64,000 nt of DNA from Serratia surfactantfaciens (GCF_001642805.2 NZ_CP016948.1:1178001-1242000), one strand, 5' to 3'. Positions 52,427 to 62,167 are shown, counted from the stretch's first letter. Numbers and translations are program-made. Notes: a model not told the origin generated them from the sequence alone.

Positions 52427-53129
52427 TTTTTCTCCTGATTTTTTTGAGGCCGTAGCCTGATACAAACTGCTTTGGCGCACCGCGCGCGGGCTAAGAAAGG
52501 TTGCTCCAGGCACGGCGGCGAATTTAACTGGGCGCGGAGTATAGCATAGCATGTGCCCGCCATCTGCACCGGGCTTGTTTGGGTCGCATCCCGGGGCAAA
52601 ACTCGCTCACTGCATGACCGAACCATTCAATTATCGACAAGTTATTTCGAGACGGTTAACAAGTATTTGTCCGGCGCGTCATTGTTGAATCCTTGGGGTT
52701 ATTATAATTATCTTGGGCTGATGGCGCTGATTTCGCCGGCATTCAGCGGGAATAATAGTTTTGCACTCAGGGGGGCAGGTTCCCATCAGTAGTGGTTCTT
52801 CCTTCGCCGTTAAATATCAAATGATTACAAAGAACCGGCAACCGTGTTAATATTATTCATGTCGTGATTGCTTACACAGATTTCCCCTTGCGGCATGATT
52901 GTCAGGCTATCCTGTATGCGGCGCAGCGAAATTATTTTATCCGGCCAATGTTTCCCCGCGTGACGATTTATCGGCGGCATAGACGGCTAAAATTGAAAAA
53001 TCAGCTCTGCTCCGCAAAGTTATTCGGCAGTATGTATTAATCTGTGTTCATTCTTGTCTGAAAAACAAGTAATATCTCTGGCGAAAACAGAGGCTGATTG
53101 CGTTACTCCCTTTTTTTGGAGATTTTTCC
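52427..53129. other. 700-bp intergenic region yecF-uvrY
   Basis: The region holds the promoters of yecF and uvrY. It contains an AT-rich tract around 52620-52710 and 52800-52870 and several small inverted repeats. A 79-codon ORF at 52553-52792 has no ribosome site and no recognisable domain, so it is not called. I see no definite RNA gene, though a small RNA cannot be excluded. Confidence 0.5.
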
Positions 53130-53786
53130 TTGATTAGCGTTCTTCTTGTTGATGACCACGAACTGGTGCGCGCAGGGATACGACGCATTCTTGAAGATAT
53201 CAAAGGTATAAAAGTTGTCGGTGAGGCCCAGTGCGGTGAAGACGCCGTTAAATGGTGCCGTGGCAACGCTGTCGATATCGTGCTGATGGACATGAATATG
53301 CCGGGCATTGGCGGGCTGGAAGCCACGCGCAAGATTGTGCGCTATGCACCCGACGTCAAAGTCATCATGTTGACTATCCATACTGAAAATCCCTTGCCCG
53401 CGAAGGTGATGCAGGCAGGTGCCGCCGGCTATCTGAGCAAGGGCGCCGCGCCGCAGGAAGTGGTTAACGCCTTGCGTTCCGTGCATGCGGGGCAGCGCTA
53501 TATCGCGTCTGATATCGCCCAGCAAATGGCTCTTAGCCAGCTGGAGCCGCAGGCTGAAACGCCGTTCAGCTGCCTGTCTGAGCGCGAGCTGCAGATCATG
53601 TTGATGATCACCAAAGGCAAAAAAGTGAATGAGATCTCGGAGCAATTGAGTCTCAGCCCGAAAACGGTGAACAGCTACCGTTACCGCATGTTCAGTAAGC
53701 TGAATATCAGCGGCGACGTCGAACTGACCCACCTGGCCATCCGACATGGATTGTTCAATGCGGAGACGTTGTTAAGCAGTGAATGA
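53130..53786 (+). CDS. uvrY: Response regulator UvrY (GacA/SirA family)
   Basis: A 218-residue response regulator, partner of the BarA kinase, which switches on the CsrB/CsrC small RNAs. The receiver has the acidic pair VLLVDDHE, the phosphoacceptor Asp in VLMDMNMPG and the K in LSKGAAP. The LuxR helix-turn-helix is at about residues 145-205. The start is TTG with TTTGGAG eight bases upstream, as in E. coli. It overlaps uvrC by 8 bp. Confidence 0.97.
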   Translation: MISVLLVDDHELVRAGIRRILEDIKGIKVVGEAQCGEDAVKWCRGNAVDIVLMDMNMPGIGGLEATRKIVRYAPDVKVIMLTIHTENPLPAKVMQAGAAGYLSKGAAPQEVVNALRSVHAGQRYIASDIAQQMALSQLEPQAETPFSCLSERELQIMLMITKGKKVNEISEQLSLSPKTVNSYRYRMFSKLNISGDVELTHLAIRHGLFNAETLLSSE

Positions 53787-55611
53787 TCGTTTCGATGCCA
53801 AAGCCTTCCTGAGTACCGTCACCAGCCAGCCCGGCGTCTACCGTATGTACGACGCCACGGGCACGGTGATCTACGTCGGTAAAGCCAAAGACCTGAAAAA
53901 ACGTCTCGCCAGCTATTTTCGGCAGCAGGTCAGCAGCCGTAAAACCGAGACGCTGGTTAAAAATATCGCGCAAATAGACGTAACGGTTACCCATACCGAA
54001 ACCGAAGCGCTGCTGTTGGAACATAACTACATTAAATTGTACCAACCGCGATATAATGTTCTTTTGCGAGACGATAAATCTTATCCGCTGATTTTTCTCA
54101 GTGCGGATACCCATCCCCGTTTGGCGGTGCATCGCGGCGCCAAACACGCCAAGGGCGAATATTTCGGTCCTTTTCCCAATTCTTACGCCGTGCGCGAAAC
54201 GCTGGCGTTGCTGCAGAAGCTGTTCCCGATCCGTCAGTGCGAAAACAGCGTGTATCGCAACCGGTCGCGGCCGTGCCTGCAGTATCAGATTGGCCGCTGC
54301 CTGGGGCCTTGCGTCGCCGGCCTCGTGAGCGAAGAAGAGTATCGGCAACAGGTGGATTATGTGCGGCTGTTCCTTTCAGGTAAGGATCAGCAGGTGTTGC
54401 ACCAGCTGATTGCGCGCATGGAAGAAGCCAGCAAGCTGCTGAATTTCGAAGAGGCGGCGCGCATTCGCGATCAAATTCAGGCCGTGCGCCGCGTCACCGA
54501 ACGGCAGTTCGTGTCGGGCGATAGCGACGATCTGGACGTGATCGGCGTGGCGTTCGACGCCGGTATGGCCTGCCTGCATGTGTTGTTCATCCGTCAGGGC
54601 AAGGTGCTGGGCAGCCGCAGCTATTTCCCTAAGGTACCGGGCGGCACGGATATGGGCGAAGTCGTGCAAACCTTCGTCGGCCAATTTTATCTGCAGGGCA
54701 GCCAGGCGCGCACGCTGCCCGGCGAGATCCTGCTGGATTTCAGCTTGCCGGAAAAAGATCTGCTCGCAGAATCGCTCTCCGAGTTGGCGGGGCGAAAAAT
54801 CCAGATCCAAAGCAAACCGCGCGGTGACCGCGCTCGTTATCTGAAGCTGGCGCGCACCAATGCGGCAACGGCGTTGACCACCAAGCTGTCACAGCAGTCG
54901 ACGATCCATCAGCGGCTGGCTGAATTGGCCAAAGTGCTGAACCTGACGGAAATCAACCGTATGGAGTGCTTCGACATCAGCCATACCATGGGGGAGCAAA
55001 CTGTGGCCTCGTGCGTGGTGTTTGACGGTAATGGTCCGGTGCGCGCGGAATATCGGCGCTACAATATTAGCGGCATTACACCCGGCGATGATTATGCGGC
55101 GATGACGCAGGTGCTGAAGCGCCGCTACGGCAAAGTGCTGGAAGAGAAGAAGATCCCGGATGTCATTTTCATCGACGGCGGCAAAGGGCAGCTTGGCATG
55201 GCGATCGAGGTGTTCAAATCGCTGAATGTGACCTGGGACAAGAACAAACCGCTGCTGATCGGCATCGCCAAAGGCGCGGATCGCAAGGCCGGATTAGAGA
55301 CGTTGTTCTTCGTGCCGGAAGGCGAGGGGATTTCGCTGCCGCCGGATTCGCCGGCGCTGCATGTGATCCAACACATCCGCGATGATTCACACAATCATGC
55401 GATTACCGGTCACCGGCAGAGAAGAGCGAAAGTCAGAAATACCAGCGCACTGGAGCTGATTGAGGGCGTAGGGCCGAAACGGCGCCAGGTGCTGTTGAAG
55501 TATATGGGCGGACTGCAACCTTTGTTGAACGCCAGCGTGGAGGAAATTGCAAAAGTGCCGGGTATTTCACAAGCATTGGCAGAAAAGATCTACAATGCAT
55601 TGAAACACTGA
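53779..55611 (+). CDS. uvrC: Excinuclease ABC subunit C (UvrC)
   Basis: A 610-residue nucleotide-excision-repair nuclease. The N-terminal GIY-YIG domain ([20 protein letters not shown]) makes the 3' incision. The UVR motif ([17 protein letters not shown]), the RNase-H-like domain ([28 protein letters not shown]) for the 5' incision and C-terminal helix-hairpin-helix repeats follow. The GTG start overlaps the uvrY end. Normal length. Confidence 0.98.
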   Translation: MNDRFDAKAFLSTVTSQPGVYRMYDATGTVIYVGKAKDLKKRLASYFRQQVSSRKTETLVKNIAQIDVTVTHTETEALLLEHNYIKLYQPRYNVLLRDDKSYPLIFLSADTHPRLAVHRGAKHAKGEYFGPFPNSYAVRETLALLQKLFPIRQCENSVYRNRSRPCLQYQIGRCLGPCVAGLVSEEEYRQQVDYVRLFLSGKDQQVLHQLIARMEEASKLLNFEEAARIRDQIQAVRRVTERQFVSGDSDDLDVIGVAFDAGMACLHVLFIRQGKVLGSRSYFPKVPGGTDMGEVVQTFVGQFYLQGSQARTLPGEILLDFSLPEKDLLAESLSELAGRKIQIQSKPRGDRARYLKLARTNAATALTTKLSQQSTIHQRLAELAKVLNLTEINRMECFDISHTMGEQTVASCVVFDGNGPVRAEYRRYNISGITPGDDYAAMTQVLKRRYGKVLEEKKIPDVIFIDGGKGQLGMAIEVFKSLNVTWDKNKPLLIGIAKGADRKAGLETLFFVPEGEGISLPPDSPALHVIQHIRDDSHNHAITGHRQRRAKVRNTSALELIEGVGPKRRQVLLKYMGGLQPLLNASVEEIAKVPGISQALAEKIYNALKH

Positions 55612-55669
55612 GGGCAATGTAGCAACATACTCTTAATTTCCACTCTAGCCAGATAGTTACCGTAGCATT

Positions 55670-56218
55670 ATGCAATTGAATATACCGACTTGGCTTACCC
55701 TGTTTCGCGTAGTTCTGATCCCATTCTTTGTGCTGGCGTTTTATCTGCCGTTCAGCTGGGCTCCGATGGTATGCGCCGTTATCTTTGTGTTTGCCGCTGT
55801 CACCGACTGGTTTGACGGCTTTCTGGCACGCCGCTGGAAACAAACGACGCGCTTCGGGGCGTTCCTGGATCCGGTCGCGGACAAAGTCATGGTGGCGGTG
55901 GCGCTGGTGCTGGTGGCGGAGCACTACCACAGCTGGTGGATCACGCTGCCGGCGGCGACCATGATCGCCCGTGAAATCATCATTTCGTCGCTGCGCGAGT
56001 GGATGGCGGAGATCGGCAAACGCAGCAGCGTGGCGGTGTCCTGGATCGGCAAAGTGAAAACCATGGCGCAGATGATGTCGCTGGTGGGCTTGCTGTGGCG
56101 CCCGGATCGTTCCGTCGAGTATGTGGCGTTCGGTTTGCTGTATATCGCGGCGGTGCTGACTTTCTGGTCGATGTTCCAATATTTGAATGCAGCGCGCAAC
56201 GATCTGCTGGAACCGTGA
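55670..56218 (+). CDS. pgsA: Phosphatidylglycerophosphate synthase PgsA
   Basis: A 182-residue integral membrane CDP-alcohol phosphatidyltransferase. The signature D-x2-D-G-x2-A-R-x8-G-x3-D-x3-D is present in [20 protein letters not shown] and [10 protein letters not shown]. It makes phosphatidylglycerophosphate from CDP-diacylglycerol and glycerol 3-phosphate. It lies 58 bp after uvrC and before glyW, as in E. coli. Confidence 0.98.
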   Translation: MQLNIPTWLTLFRVVLIPFFVLAFYLPFSWAPMVCAVIFVFAAVTDWFDGFLARRWKQTTRFGAFLDPVADKVMVAVALVLVAEHYHSWWITLPAATMIAREIIISSLREWMAEIGKRSSVAVSWIGKVKTMAQMMSLVGLLWRPDRSVEYVAFGLLYIAAVLTFWSMFQYLNAARNDLLEP

Positions 56219-56268
56219 TCGATACGCTGCAAAAAGCGGCAAACGATCGTGATGGGCCAACAATTTTA

Positions 56269-56296
56269 TTGACTCATCACGTCAGGTAAGTAGAAT
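56269..56296 (+). promoter_or_regulatory. Candidate sigma-70 promoter of tRNA-Gly
   Basis: TTGACT (56269-56274) and TAGAAT (56291-56296) are 16 bp apart and are followed by a GC-rich discriminator (GCATCGC), 66 bp before the tRNA. Confidence 0.7.
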
Positions 56297-56362
56297 GCAT
56301 CGCATCAGACGACAACGATGAATTGCCGAAAGATAGCAAAGAAATCAGTCAGTTCTGGTAAT

Positions 56363-56438
56363 GCGGGAATAGCTCAGTTGGTAGAGCGCAACCTTGCCAA
56401 GGTTGAGGTCGCGAGTTCGAGCCTCGTTTCCCGCTCCA
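56363..56438 (+). tRNA. glyW: tRNA-Gly (anticodon GCC)
   Basis: A 76-nt tRNA with encoded CCA. The acceptor stem GCGGGAA pairs with TTCCCGC. The anticodon GCC is at 56396-56398. It follows pgsA, the position of glyW in E. coli, but is not followed directly by cysT-leuZ. Confidence 0.97.
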
Positions 56439-56480
56439 AATATTGGCCTGTTGAATCCCAGTGATTCGACAGGCAAGCGA

Positions 56481-56504
56481 AAAGGGGCTTCGGCCCCTTT
56501 TTCG
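56481..56504 (+). terminator. Intrinsic terminator of tRNA-Gly
   Basis: AAAGGGGC and GCCCCTTT form a stem with a TTCG tetraloop-type loop, followed by a T-run, 42 bp after the tRNA. Confidence 0.9.
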
Positions 56505-56665
56505 TTTTCTTTTTTAGCGCCGTTCGCTAAACCTTTCTTCAATTTCCCATATCGATTATTGACCCTCCTCACGTTATCTCTCCCGCTATCTTCATACTGC
56601 TGGCTGCGCCCGTTAAACGGTGAAAGAATGAGCGGCAGAATTTTGGCTATGCCGGGAGCAGCGCC

Positions 56666-57541
56666 ATGCAGGAAGAAACTCACGCGGCGTATGAAACGAT
56701 CCATTTTATCGCAGCGGACGGCTATGCGCTGAGCGGCAGCTACTTTCCTGCCCCATGCGGTAATAAAACGCCGGTGCTGATTTGCCCCGCCACCGGCGTT
56801 AAGTAAGGGTTTTATTATGCCTTCGCGCAGTGGCTGAGCGAGCAGGGGCACCCGGTTATGGTGTTCGACTACCGGGGCATCGGCGCTTCTCTGGTGGAAT
56901 CGCATGTCCGACACTCTAAAGCCCGCAAGCAGGATTGGGGTGAGCGGGATATGCCGGCAGCGCTGAACTGGCTGCTGGCGAAAACCGCAGCGCAACAGGC
57001 GCATGTGATCGGTCATAGCGCCGGCGCTCAGCTGGTGGGGTTGATGCCTAACCACCAAGCGGTACGCAGCCTGACGGCGGTCTCCGCCTCCTCCGGCTAT
57101 ATCGGCAATATCCGTTGGCCTTTCAGGGCGACGGCGATAGGCTTGATGTGGGGCTATATTCCGCTTTCGGTACGGTTGCTCGGCTACGCGCCGGCAAAGT
57201 GGTTGGGGTGGGGGGAGGATCTGCCCGCCGGCGTCGCACGGCAATGGGCCGCTTGGTGTCGGCGGCCAGGCTACGTGGAAAACTCATTTGGTACGGAAAT
57301 CCAACGTCATTATTATGAAGCGTTTCAGGCACCGATCGCCGTGGTTACCGCAGCCGATGACGTGTTGGTAACGCCGTGCAGTATTGCAGACTGGCTGCGG
57401 CTATTGCCCAATGCGCGACATAAGGTTCACTTGCTGCACCCGGCGGAGACTGATGGCCGGGCGATAGGGCATATCAACATGTTCAGGCGCAGTCACGCTG
57501 TGCTTTGGCCGCGATTGATCGCAGGGTTATCGGCAAAGTGA
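56666..57541 (+). pseudogene. Alpha/beta hydrolase gene with in-frame stop
   Basis: The frame from ATG 56666 to TGA 57541 encodes a 291-codon serine hydrolase of the YheT/YpfH-like 'predicted alpha/beta hydrolase' group. Codon 47 is TAA (56804-56806), directly before GFYYAFAQWLSEQGHPV, where a glutamine codon would fit. The rest is intact: nucleophile elbow VIGHSAGAQL, acid in TAADDVLVTP, and histidine in GHINMF. A restart at ATG 56858 could make a 227-residue product, but it would lack the N-terminal strands and oxyanion region. Probably a recent nonsense mutation. Confidence 0.8.
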
Positions 57542-57624
57542 AGCGTTATGTCGGTATGAGAAAGAGCGTCTGCGGGGGGCTGGCCGCTGCTGGCGATGGA
57601 CCACTATAGGAAGAAGGGGGGCCG

Positions 57625-57960
57625 ATGGCCTCAAAACCGAGTACGGTAGAATTTATCATCGGCAATATTTCTGTGTCGGATACGGTTTCGGCAAAGAAGA
57701 TGTTCGGTGAGTATGGCATTTATTGCGGCGAGAAACTGGTCGCGTTGGTGTGCGATGATCGATTGTTTATCAAACCGACGGCGGGCGGCAAAACGCTCCT
57801 GAACGACGGTTTAGAGGCGGCGCCTTATCCTGGCGCAAAGCCTTGCTTTCTGATCCCTGAAGAGCGCTGGGAGGATAGCGCCTGGCTTTCCCAATTAGTC
57901 TCTGTGACTTACGCCCAGTTGCCGGTACCCAAGAAAAAAGCATCGAAGAAATCCAATTGA
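57625..57960 (+). CDS. TfoX N-terminal domain protein
   Basis: A 111-residue protein consisting of a TfoX/Sxy N-terminal domain only (SAKKMFGEYGIYCGEKLVAL; VCDDRLFIKPT) with a Lys-rich tail. Full-length TfoX/Sxy proteins activate competence genes with CRP; single-domain versions are common and uncharacterised. It lies within the segment separating glyW from cysT. Confidence 0.85.
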   Translation: MASKPSTVEFIIGNISVSDTVSAKKMFGEYGIYCGEKLVALVCDDRLFIKPTAGGKTLLNDGLEAAPYPGAKPCFLIPEERWEDSAWLSQLVSVTYAQLPVPKKKASKKSN

Positions 57961-58050
57961 ATGGCGCGGAGCCACCTTTTACACGGCAGTCTACCCATTT
58001 CACCATTACTGTCGGTATCTTGGGGCCGCGCATAGCGCATAGGAGGCGGT

Positions 58051-58503
58051 ATGGAATCCGGTGCTATAAGGCATCTGGTGAGGACGGCGGCGGCATGCAT
58101 GTTATTTTTCGGTCTGATTGCACCGCCGTTAGGGGGCGTTATCATGTTGCTGCTGATGACGTTCGGCAGCGGCGAACTGGCGGAAATGGGCCGTTTCGAC
58201 GCCGGAGATATGCTGGGCATGGTGGGGTTTATCGGGGCTTTTTCTTACGCGATTGGTTTTTTGCCGGCATGCTTGGTGGGGGCTATCGTCGGTATCGCCC
58301 ATCCTGGCATCAGCCGGTTGCGATGGTTTCTGCTGTTATGCGCGCTGCTGTCCGCCGTTGCGCCCGGTTTGCTGAATGTCGAACAGCGCATTTTTGGCGC
58401 GATTGCGGTCTTGCCGGGGATAATCACCGGTTTTTTATGGTGGCGCAGGAGATTGCGAGCAGCCTCTAACCAGGATATTTTGCCCGGTACGCCATGGCAA
58501 TAA
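58051..58503 (+). CDS. Hypothetical membrane protein
   Basis: A 150-residue protein with four predicted transmembrane helices (about residues 14-40, 56-82, 90-106 and 112-128) and a basic C-terminus (WWRRRLRAAS). No family recognised. The ATG at 58051 follows AGGAGG. It is part of the glyW/cysT insertion, downstream of the TfoX-N gene. Confidence 0.7.
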   Translation: MESGAIRHLVRTAAACMLFFGLIAPPLGGVIMLLLMTFGSGELAEMGRFDAGDMLGMVGFIGAFSYAIGFLPACLVGAIVGIAHPGISRLRWFLLLCALLSAVAPGLLNVEQRIFGAIAVLPGIITGFLWWRRRLRAASNQDILPGTPWQ

Positions 58504-58844
58504 ACAAGCGCCCCAACAGTCTGAACGAGAAAAAATCGCCGATTTGCCCGTGAACTTCTGAGCCGATGCATATAAAATCAACATTCCGCTTGCCTTTGCG
58601 TCGGCATTGTGAACAGTGCGCCCACAAAATAAGCAGTTGAAAGCGTTAGAGAACTTTTTGCTATTTCGAGGGGTTGCCAAGGTAGGGGGTTTAGTCCATA
58701 ATGCAGTCCATCGATTCGGCGGTAACGAAACAAATCGCTTGAGAATCAGATGATTAGGTTAAGCGGTTTCAGCATCGCAGACCAAAAGAATAAAACGAAG
58801 CGGGTGATTCACCGGCTTTAGCCTGAAAAGGCAAACAGAATAAA
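58504..58844. other. Upstream region of cysT-leuZ
   Basis: About 340 bp without a gene. It includes a good promoter candidate at 58674-58702 and a long leader before tRNA-Cys. Nothing else is seen. Confidence 0.5.
58674..58702 (+). promoter_or_regulatory. Candidate promoter of cysT-leuZ
   Basis: TTGCCA (58674-58679) and CATAAT (58697-58702) are 17 bp apart. The tRNA starts 142 bp further on, so the leader would be long. The separation from glyW means that these tRNAs need their own promoter. Confidence 0.5.
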
Positions 58845-58918
58845 GGCGCGTTAACAAAGCGGTTATGTAGCGGATTGCAAATCCGTCCAGTCCGGTTCGA
58901 CTCCGGAACGCGCCTCCA
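58845..58918 (+). tRNA. cysT: tRNA-Cys (anticodon GCA)
   Basis: A 74-nt tRNA with encoded CCA. The acceptor stem GGCGCGT pairs with ACGCGCC. The anticodon GCA is at 58877-58879. It lies 10 bp before tRNA-Leu, as in E. coli. Confidence 0.97.
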
Positions 58919-58928
58919 ACTTTCCCGA

Positions 58929-59014
58929 GCCCGGGTGGTGAAATCGGTAGACACAAGGGATTTAAAATCCCTCGGCTTATGGCTGTGCGGGTTCAAGTCC
59001 CGCCCCGGGTACCA
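58929..59014 (+). tRNA. leuZ: tRNA-Leu (anticodon TAA)
   Basis: An 86-nt leucine tRNA with long variable arm and encoded CCA. The acceptor stem GCCCGGG pairs with CCCGGGT (one G-U). The anticodon TAA is at 58963-58965. It corresponds to leuZ. Confidence 0.97.
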
Positions 59015-59062
59015 GGGAATAAAAATACCGAATAATCAAAGCAATAAGTAGTAATGTCGTAG

Positions 59063-59084
59063 ACCGCCGAGAGGCGGTTTTTTT
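59063..59084 (+). terminator. Intrinsic terminator of cysT-leuZ
   Basis: ACCGCC/GGCGGT with a 4-nt loop is followed by seven T residues. Confidence 0.9.
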
Positions 59085-59172
59085 GTGCCTGAAATTCGCA
59101 TTATACCTGCATCCTTTCTTGTCGTGCTGCCACCCTGCCTGCACGGAGCCCCGCAGGGCTCCGAAGTACAAC

Positions 59173-60513
59173 TCATAAGAAACCGAACGCTGCGGCGAGG
59201 ATCCAGCCGAAGACGCAGGAGACGCTGACGCCGATCAGGCCGGGCAGAATAAAGCTGTGGTTGATCACGAAGCGGCCGATACGGGTAGTGCCGGAGCGGT
59301 CAAATTGGATCGCCGCCAGATCGCTGGGGTAGGTCGGCAGAATGTAATAGCCGTAGCAGGCCGGCGCCGAAGCGACGATATAGGCCGGGTTGACGCCGAT
59401 CGCCAGCGCGACCGGCACCAGCGCCGCCAGTGCGGCGGCCTGTGAATTGACGAACTTCGACACCAGCAGCAGGATCAGCGCATAGGCCCAGGGGTACTCT
59501 TTCACCAGCACGCCCAGCGTGGCCTCTATCTGCGCCAGATGGGCGCCAAACATGGTTTCTGCCATCCAGGCGACGCCATACACCGCCACGATGGCGATCA
59601 TGCCGGAACGGAACACTTCATTTTTAGAGATCGACGCCGGATTGGTGCGGGTGATGATAACGATCAGCGCCCCGGCCATCAGCATACACATCTGGATCAC
59701 CAGGACCATGGAGAGCGGTTTGCCGCCGAAGTTGGGCCGCAGGTCGGAAAAGGCTCCCAGCACCGCCACCAATGCGATGGTGGCGAGGAAGATCCACATG
59801 GCGATCCAGTTGCTGCGCGGCAGCACCCGATCCAGCAGGGTGGCGGCGTCGCCATAGACGTAGCGATGGTTCTCCGGCACTGAGATAAATTTTTGGAACT
59901 CGGGATCTTTGTCCAGGTCTTTGCCGCGGAACCAGCTGAAGATGCCGATCGCCAGAATGCCGCACAGGGTTGAGGGAATGGTGATCGACAGCAGATCGAG
60001 GAATTCCAGATGGCGGCCATTAAAGGTGTAGCTGCTGAGCATCGCCACCAGTGAGACCACCGCCACCGAGACCGGGCTGGCGATAATGCCCATCTGCGCG
60101 CCGATCGAACTGGCGGCCATCGGCCGTTCCGGGCGGATATTATTTTTGATCGCCACGTCATAGATGATAGGCAAGATGGTGTACACCACATGCCCGGTGC
60201 CGCACAGGATAGTGAGAATGCAGGTGACGAACGGTGCAATGATCGAAACATAGCGCGGGTTACGCCGCAGCATCCGTTCGGCTATTTGCAGCATGACGTC
60301 CAATCCGCCCGAGGCCTGCAGGGTGGCCGAAGCTGCAACCACCGCAATGATCACCAGCATCACGTCTACCGGCGGTTTGCCGGGCTGCAGGTGAAAGCCG
60401 AACACCAGAATCATCAAACCGATACCGCCCAGCAACCCCAGCGCGATGCCGCCCTTACGCGCCCCATACAGCAGGCATGCCAATATAACCGCTAATTGCA
60501 GAAAGAAATCCAT
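59173..60513 (-). CDS. dcuB: Anaerobic C4-dicarboxylate transporter DcuB
   Basis: A 446-residue membrane protein nearly identical in pattern to E. coli DcuB ([60 protein letters not shown]). It exchanges fumarate for succinate during anaerobic fumarate respiration. The fumB and dcuSR genes that adjoin it in E. coli are absent. A CRP-like site lies about 120 bp upstream; I saw no clear FNR box. Confidence 0.96.
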   Translation of the reverse strand: MDFFLQLAVILACLLYGARKGGIALGLLGGIGLMILVFGFHLQPGKPPVDVMLVIIAVVAASATLQASGGLDVMLQIAERMLRRNPRYVSIIAPFVTCILTILCGTGHVVYTILPIIYDVAIKNNIRPERPMAASSIGAQMGIIASPVSVAVVSLVAMLSSYTFNGRHLEFLDLLSITIPSTLCGILAIGIFSWFRGKDLDKDPEFQKFISVPENHRYVYGDAATLLDRVLPRSNWIAMWIFLATIALVAVLGAFSDLRPNFGGKPLSMVLVIQMCMLMAGALIVIITRTNPASISKNEVFRSGMIAIVAVYGVAWMAETMFGAHLAQIEATLGVLVKEYPWAYALILLLVSKFVNSQAAALAALVPVALAIGVNPAYIVASAPACYGYYILPTYPSDLAAIQFDRSGTTRIGRFVINHSFILPGLIGVSVSCVFGWILAAAFGFL

Positions 60514-60629
60514 GATAGATGCGCCTTAATAATGTTGAACTTAACTGCGTTCAGTTTCCGGCGGCGCTTACAGCAGAAAGTTGTTTTAAATCTATAGTCA
60601 TGAATAAATTGTGGTTATTAACCCTAAAG

Positions 60630-60645
60630 AGTGATAGCGGTCACA
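60630..60645. promoter_or_regulatory. CRP-like binding site
   Basis: AGTGA-TAGCGG-TCACA matches the TGTGA-N6-TCACA consensus at nine of ten positions. It lies about 125 bp before dcuB and about 110 bp before the divergent thioesterase gene; dcuB is CRP-dependent in E. coli. Confidence 0.65.
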
Positions 60646-60749
60646 TTCGAGCATCGGAAACGCGGCTGACTGACGTCATCAGCACGAAAAAGCAAGCCAA
60701 CAGGTCAGACCTCTCCTATATGACGGGTTTACCACCAGAGGAGAAAACT

Positions 60750-61202
60750 ATGGATCCGACCAAAATGACAGGATTGGCGTTATTACAGGCTGCGATGGCC
60801 GGCAAGATCCCACCGGCTTCAATCGCTGAAACGGTGCCCATGAAACCGGATGCGGTTGAAGAGGGCTATATCCGCATCGTGGCGCGGGCTGACGAACGTC
60901 ACCTGAATCCGCTGGGAGGCGTTCATGGCGGCTTCGCCGCCACGGTTCTGGATTCGGTGACCGGTTGCGCGGTGCACAGCACGCTGGCTGCGGGGATTGG
61001 CTATGGCACTGTCGATCTGCAGGTTAAAATGTTGCGCCCTGTGCCGAAGGGAATTGATCTGATCGCCGAGGGGCGCCTGGTCTACACATCGAAGAATGTC
61101 GCGTTCGCTGAAGGCACGCTTAAAACGACGGAAGGGAAGCTGTTGGCTTCGGCAACCGCCACTTGCTTTATCATTCGCCCTACCGGGCAAGCGCCGCAAT
61201 AA
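60750..61202 (+). CDS. PaaI-type hotdog thioesterase
   Basis: A 150-residue acyl-CoA thioesterase of the 4HBT/PaaI group. The active-site motif LNPLGGVHGGFAATVLDS is followed by GTVDLQVKMLRPVPKG and a C-terminal strand. The frame is open from 60519, but the ATG at 60750 has AGAGGAGA at good spacing and gives the family's length. The substrate is not predictable. Divergent from dcuB. Confidence 0.88.
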   Translation: MDPTKMTGLALLQAAMAGKIPPASIAETVPMKPDAVEEGYIRIVARADERHLNPLGGVHGGFAATVLDSVTGCAVHSTLAAGIGYGTVDLQVKMLRPVPKGIDLIAEGRLVYTSKNVAFAEGTLKTTEGKLLASATATCFIIRPTGQAPQ

Positions 61203-61212
61203 CCTGTCACTT

Positions 61213-61250
61213 ATCAGGCCCGGGATTAATCATCCGGGGCCTGATGCCTT
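61213..61250 (+). terminator. Hairpin terminator of the thioesterase gene
   Basis: ATCAGGCCC/GGGCCTGAT (61213-61245) is a perfect 9-bp stem with a 15-nt loop, followed by GCCTTTCT. Confidence 0.6.
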
Positions 61251-61344
61251 TCTCTTCGGCTGCATATCACGCGGTGGCGCAATGGCGGGCGCGATGCGTC
61301 ATTGTGGTCTAGTATTCTTGGGTAAAAATTTTATCGGAGTGAGT

Positions 61345-61626
61345 ATGCAGCCGCATAAAGAGGTTGAGTTTGATCATGAGCTTTGTCTGGCGATCGGCAG
61401 GGCCGTATTGGACGTGGTGGCGCAGGGGGAAGAAACCAGCGCGCCGACAGTCATGGGCGCCATCGAGCGGTCGGTGGCGCAGGGGTTGAATGATGAGGAA
61501 ACCGCTATCGCCGACGACGCTCTGGATTTGATGGCTCGTTTGATCCACCGTTGTGGATTGACTCATCCGACAGGCGGAGAGGATGCTTCCCATGCATTGG
61601 TTGAATTTCAAGCGTTACAAGAGTGA
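61345..61626 (+). CDS. Small helical protein upstream of the NlpC/P60-like gene
   Basis: A 93-residue cytoplasmic-type protein, predicted all-helical and acidic. It bears a faint likeness to FumD/YdhZ (DHELCLAIGRAVLDVVAQGE; DDEETAIADDALDLMARL-type pattern), too weak for a call. The ATG at 61345 follows TCGGAGTG. Its last 35 bp overlap the next gene in another frame, so the two are translationally linked. Role unknown: partner, chaperone or antidote are possibilities. Confidence 0.7.
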   Translation: MQPHKEVEFDHELCLAIGRAVLDVVAQGEETSAPTVMGAIERSVAQGLNDEETAIADDALDLMARLIHRCGLTHPTGGEDASHALVEFQALQE

Positions 61627-62143
61627 GGTTGCCAAACAGGCTGTGCCGCCGCATCTGAATGCGGCCGAATTCGCACGACATTACGCGGCTCAGCCGCAGG
61701 CGAATACGGATGAATACTTCTCGTTGAGCGGGGAGATATGTTGGGATGCGGTCGTGCTTTGCGCCTATCGCTCCGGGGCACTCAGCAAGGCGAAATATAA
61801 GCAGCTGTGGCTGACGGTATTCGATAAACAATACAAACATTTCGTCAGCCCGGAAGATACCGAGATCCGCACCAGTGCAGAGATGCTGCGCGCTCCGCAG
61901 GGCTGCTTTATCGGCATATTCTCCCTGCGCGACGCGGCGGCTCCCCGTTTGCTGCATGCGATGATCGGCACCGGTGCGGGCTTTGCCGCAGGCAATAAAA
62001 ATCTTTGCATCGGCGTGGGCGGCGCGGTCGGCTGGGAAAATCTCAACCTGGCGCGCGATCTGCGCTGGCAGCCGGAAGGCGGCTTTTTACGCCAGGGCGA
62101 CAACGAAGTGCTGCGCATTTTTTATCGGCCTTTCCCCGCCTGA
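61592..62143 (+). CDS. Cryptic NlpC/P60-like (papain-fold) protein
   Basis: A 183-residue protein with no signal peptide. The order of motifs fits a papain-like NlpC/P60 fold: a helix-start cysteine (C50 in GEICWDAVVLCAYRSG), then PQGCFIGIFSL, then the histidine strand (H122 in RLLHAMIGTGAGFAAG) and polar residues N135/N137. The Cys-His distance of 72 residues is normal for such folds. The ATG at 61592 has GGAGAGG nine bases upstream; ATG 61583 is an alternative. Function is not known; an amidase, protease or toxin role is possible. Confidence 0.7.
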   Translation: MHWLNFKRYKSEVAKQAVPPHLNAAEFARHYAAQPQANTDEYFSLSGEICWDAVVLCAYRSGALSKAKYKQLWLTVFDKQYKHFVSPEDTEIRTSAEMLRAPQGCFIGIFSLRDAAAPRLLHAMIGTGAGFAAGNKNLCIGVGGAVGWENLNLARDLRWQPEGGFLRQGDNEVLRIFYRPFPA

Positions 62144-62167
62144 CCCGGCCAGCATGCTGCCCGAAAT

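Noticed and set aside
52553..52792. 79-codon ORF between yecF and uvrY
   Set aside because: No ribosome site, no recognisable domain, and it begins inside the yecF promoter region.
56415..56438. tRNA-Gly 3' end as an integration (att) site for the downstream insertion
   Set aside because: I found no second copy of the tRNA 3' end before cysT and no integrase gene.
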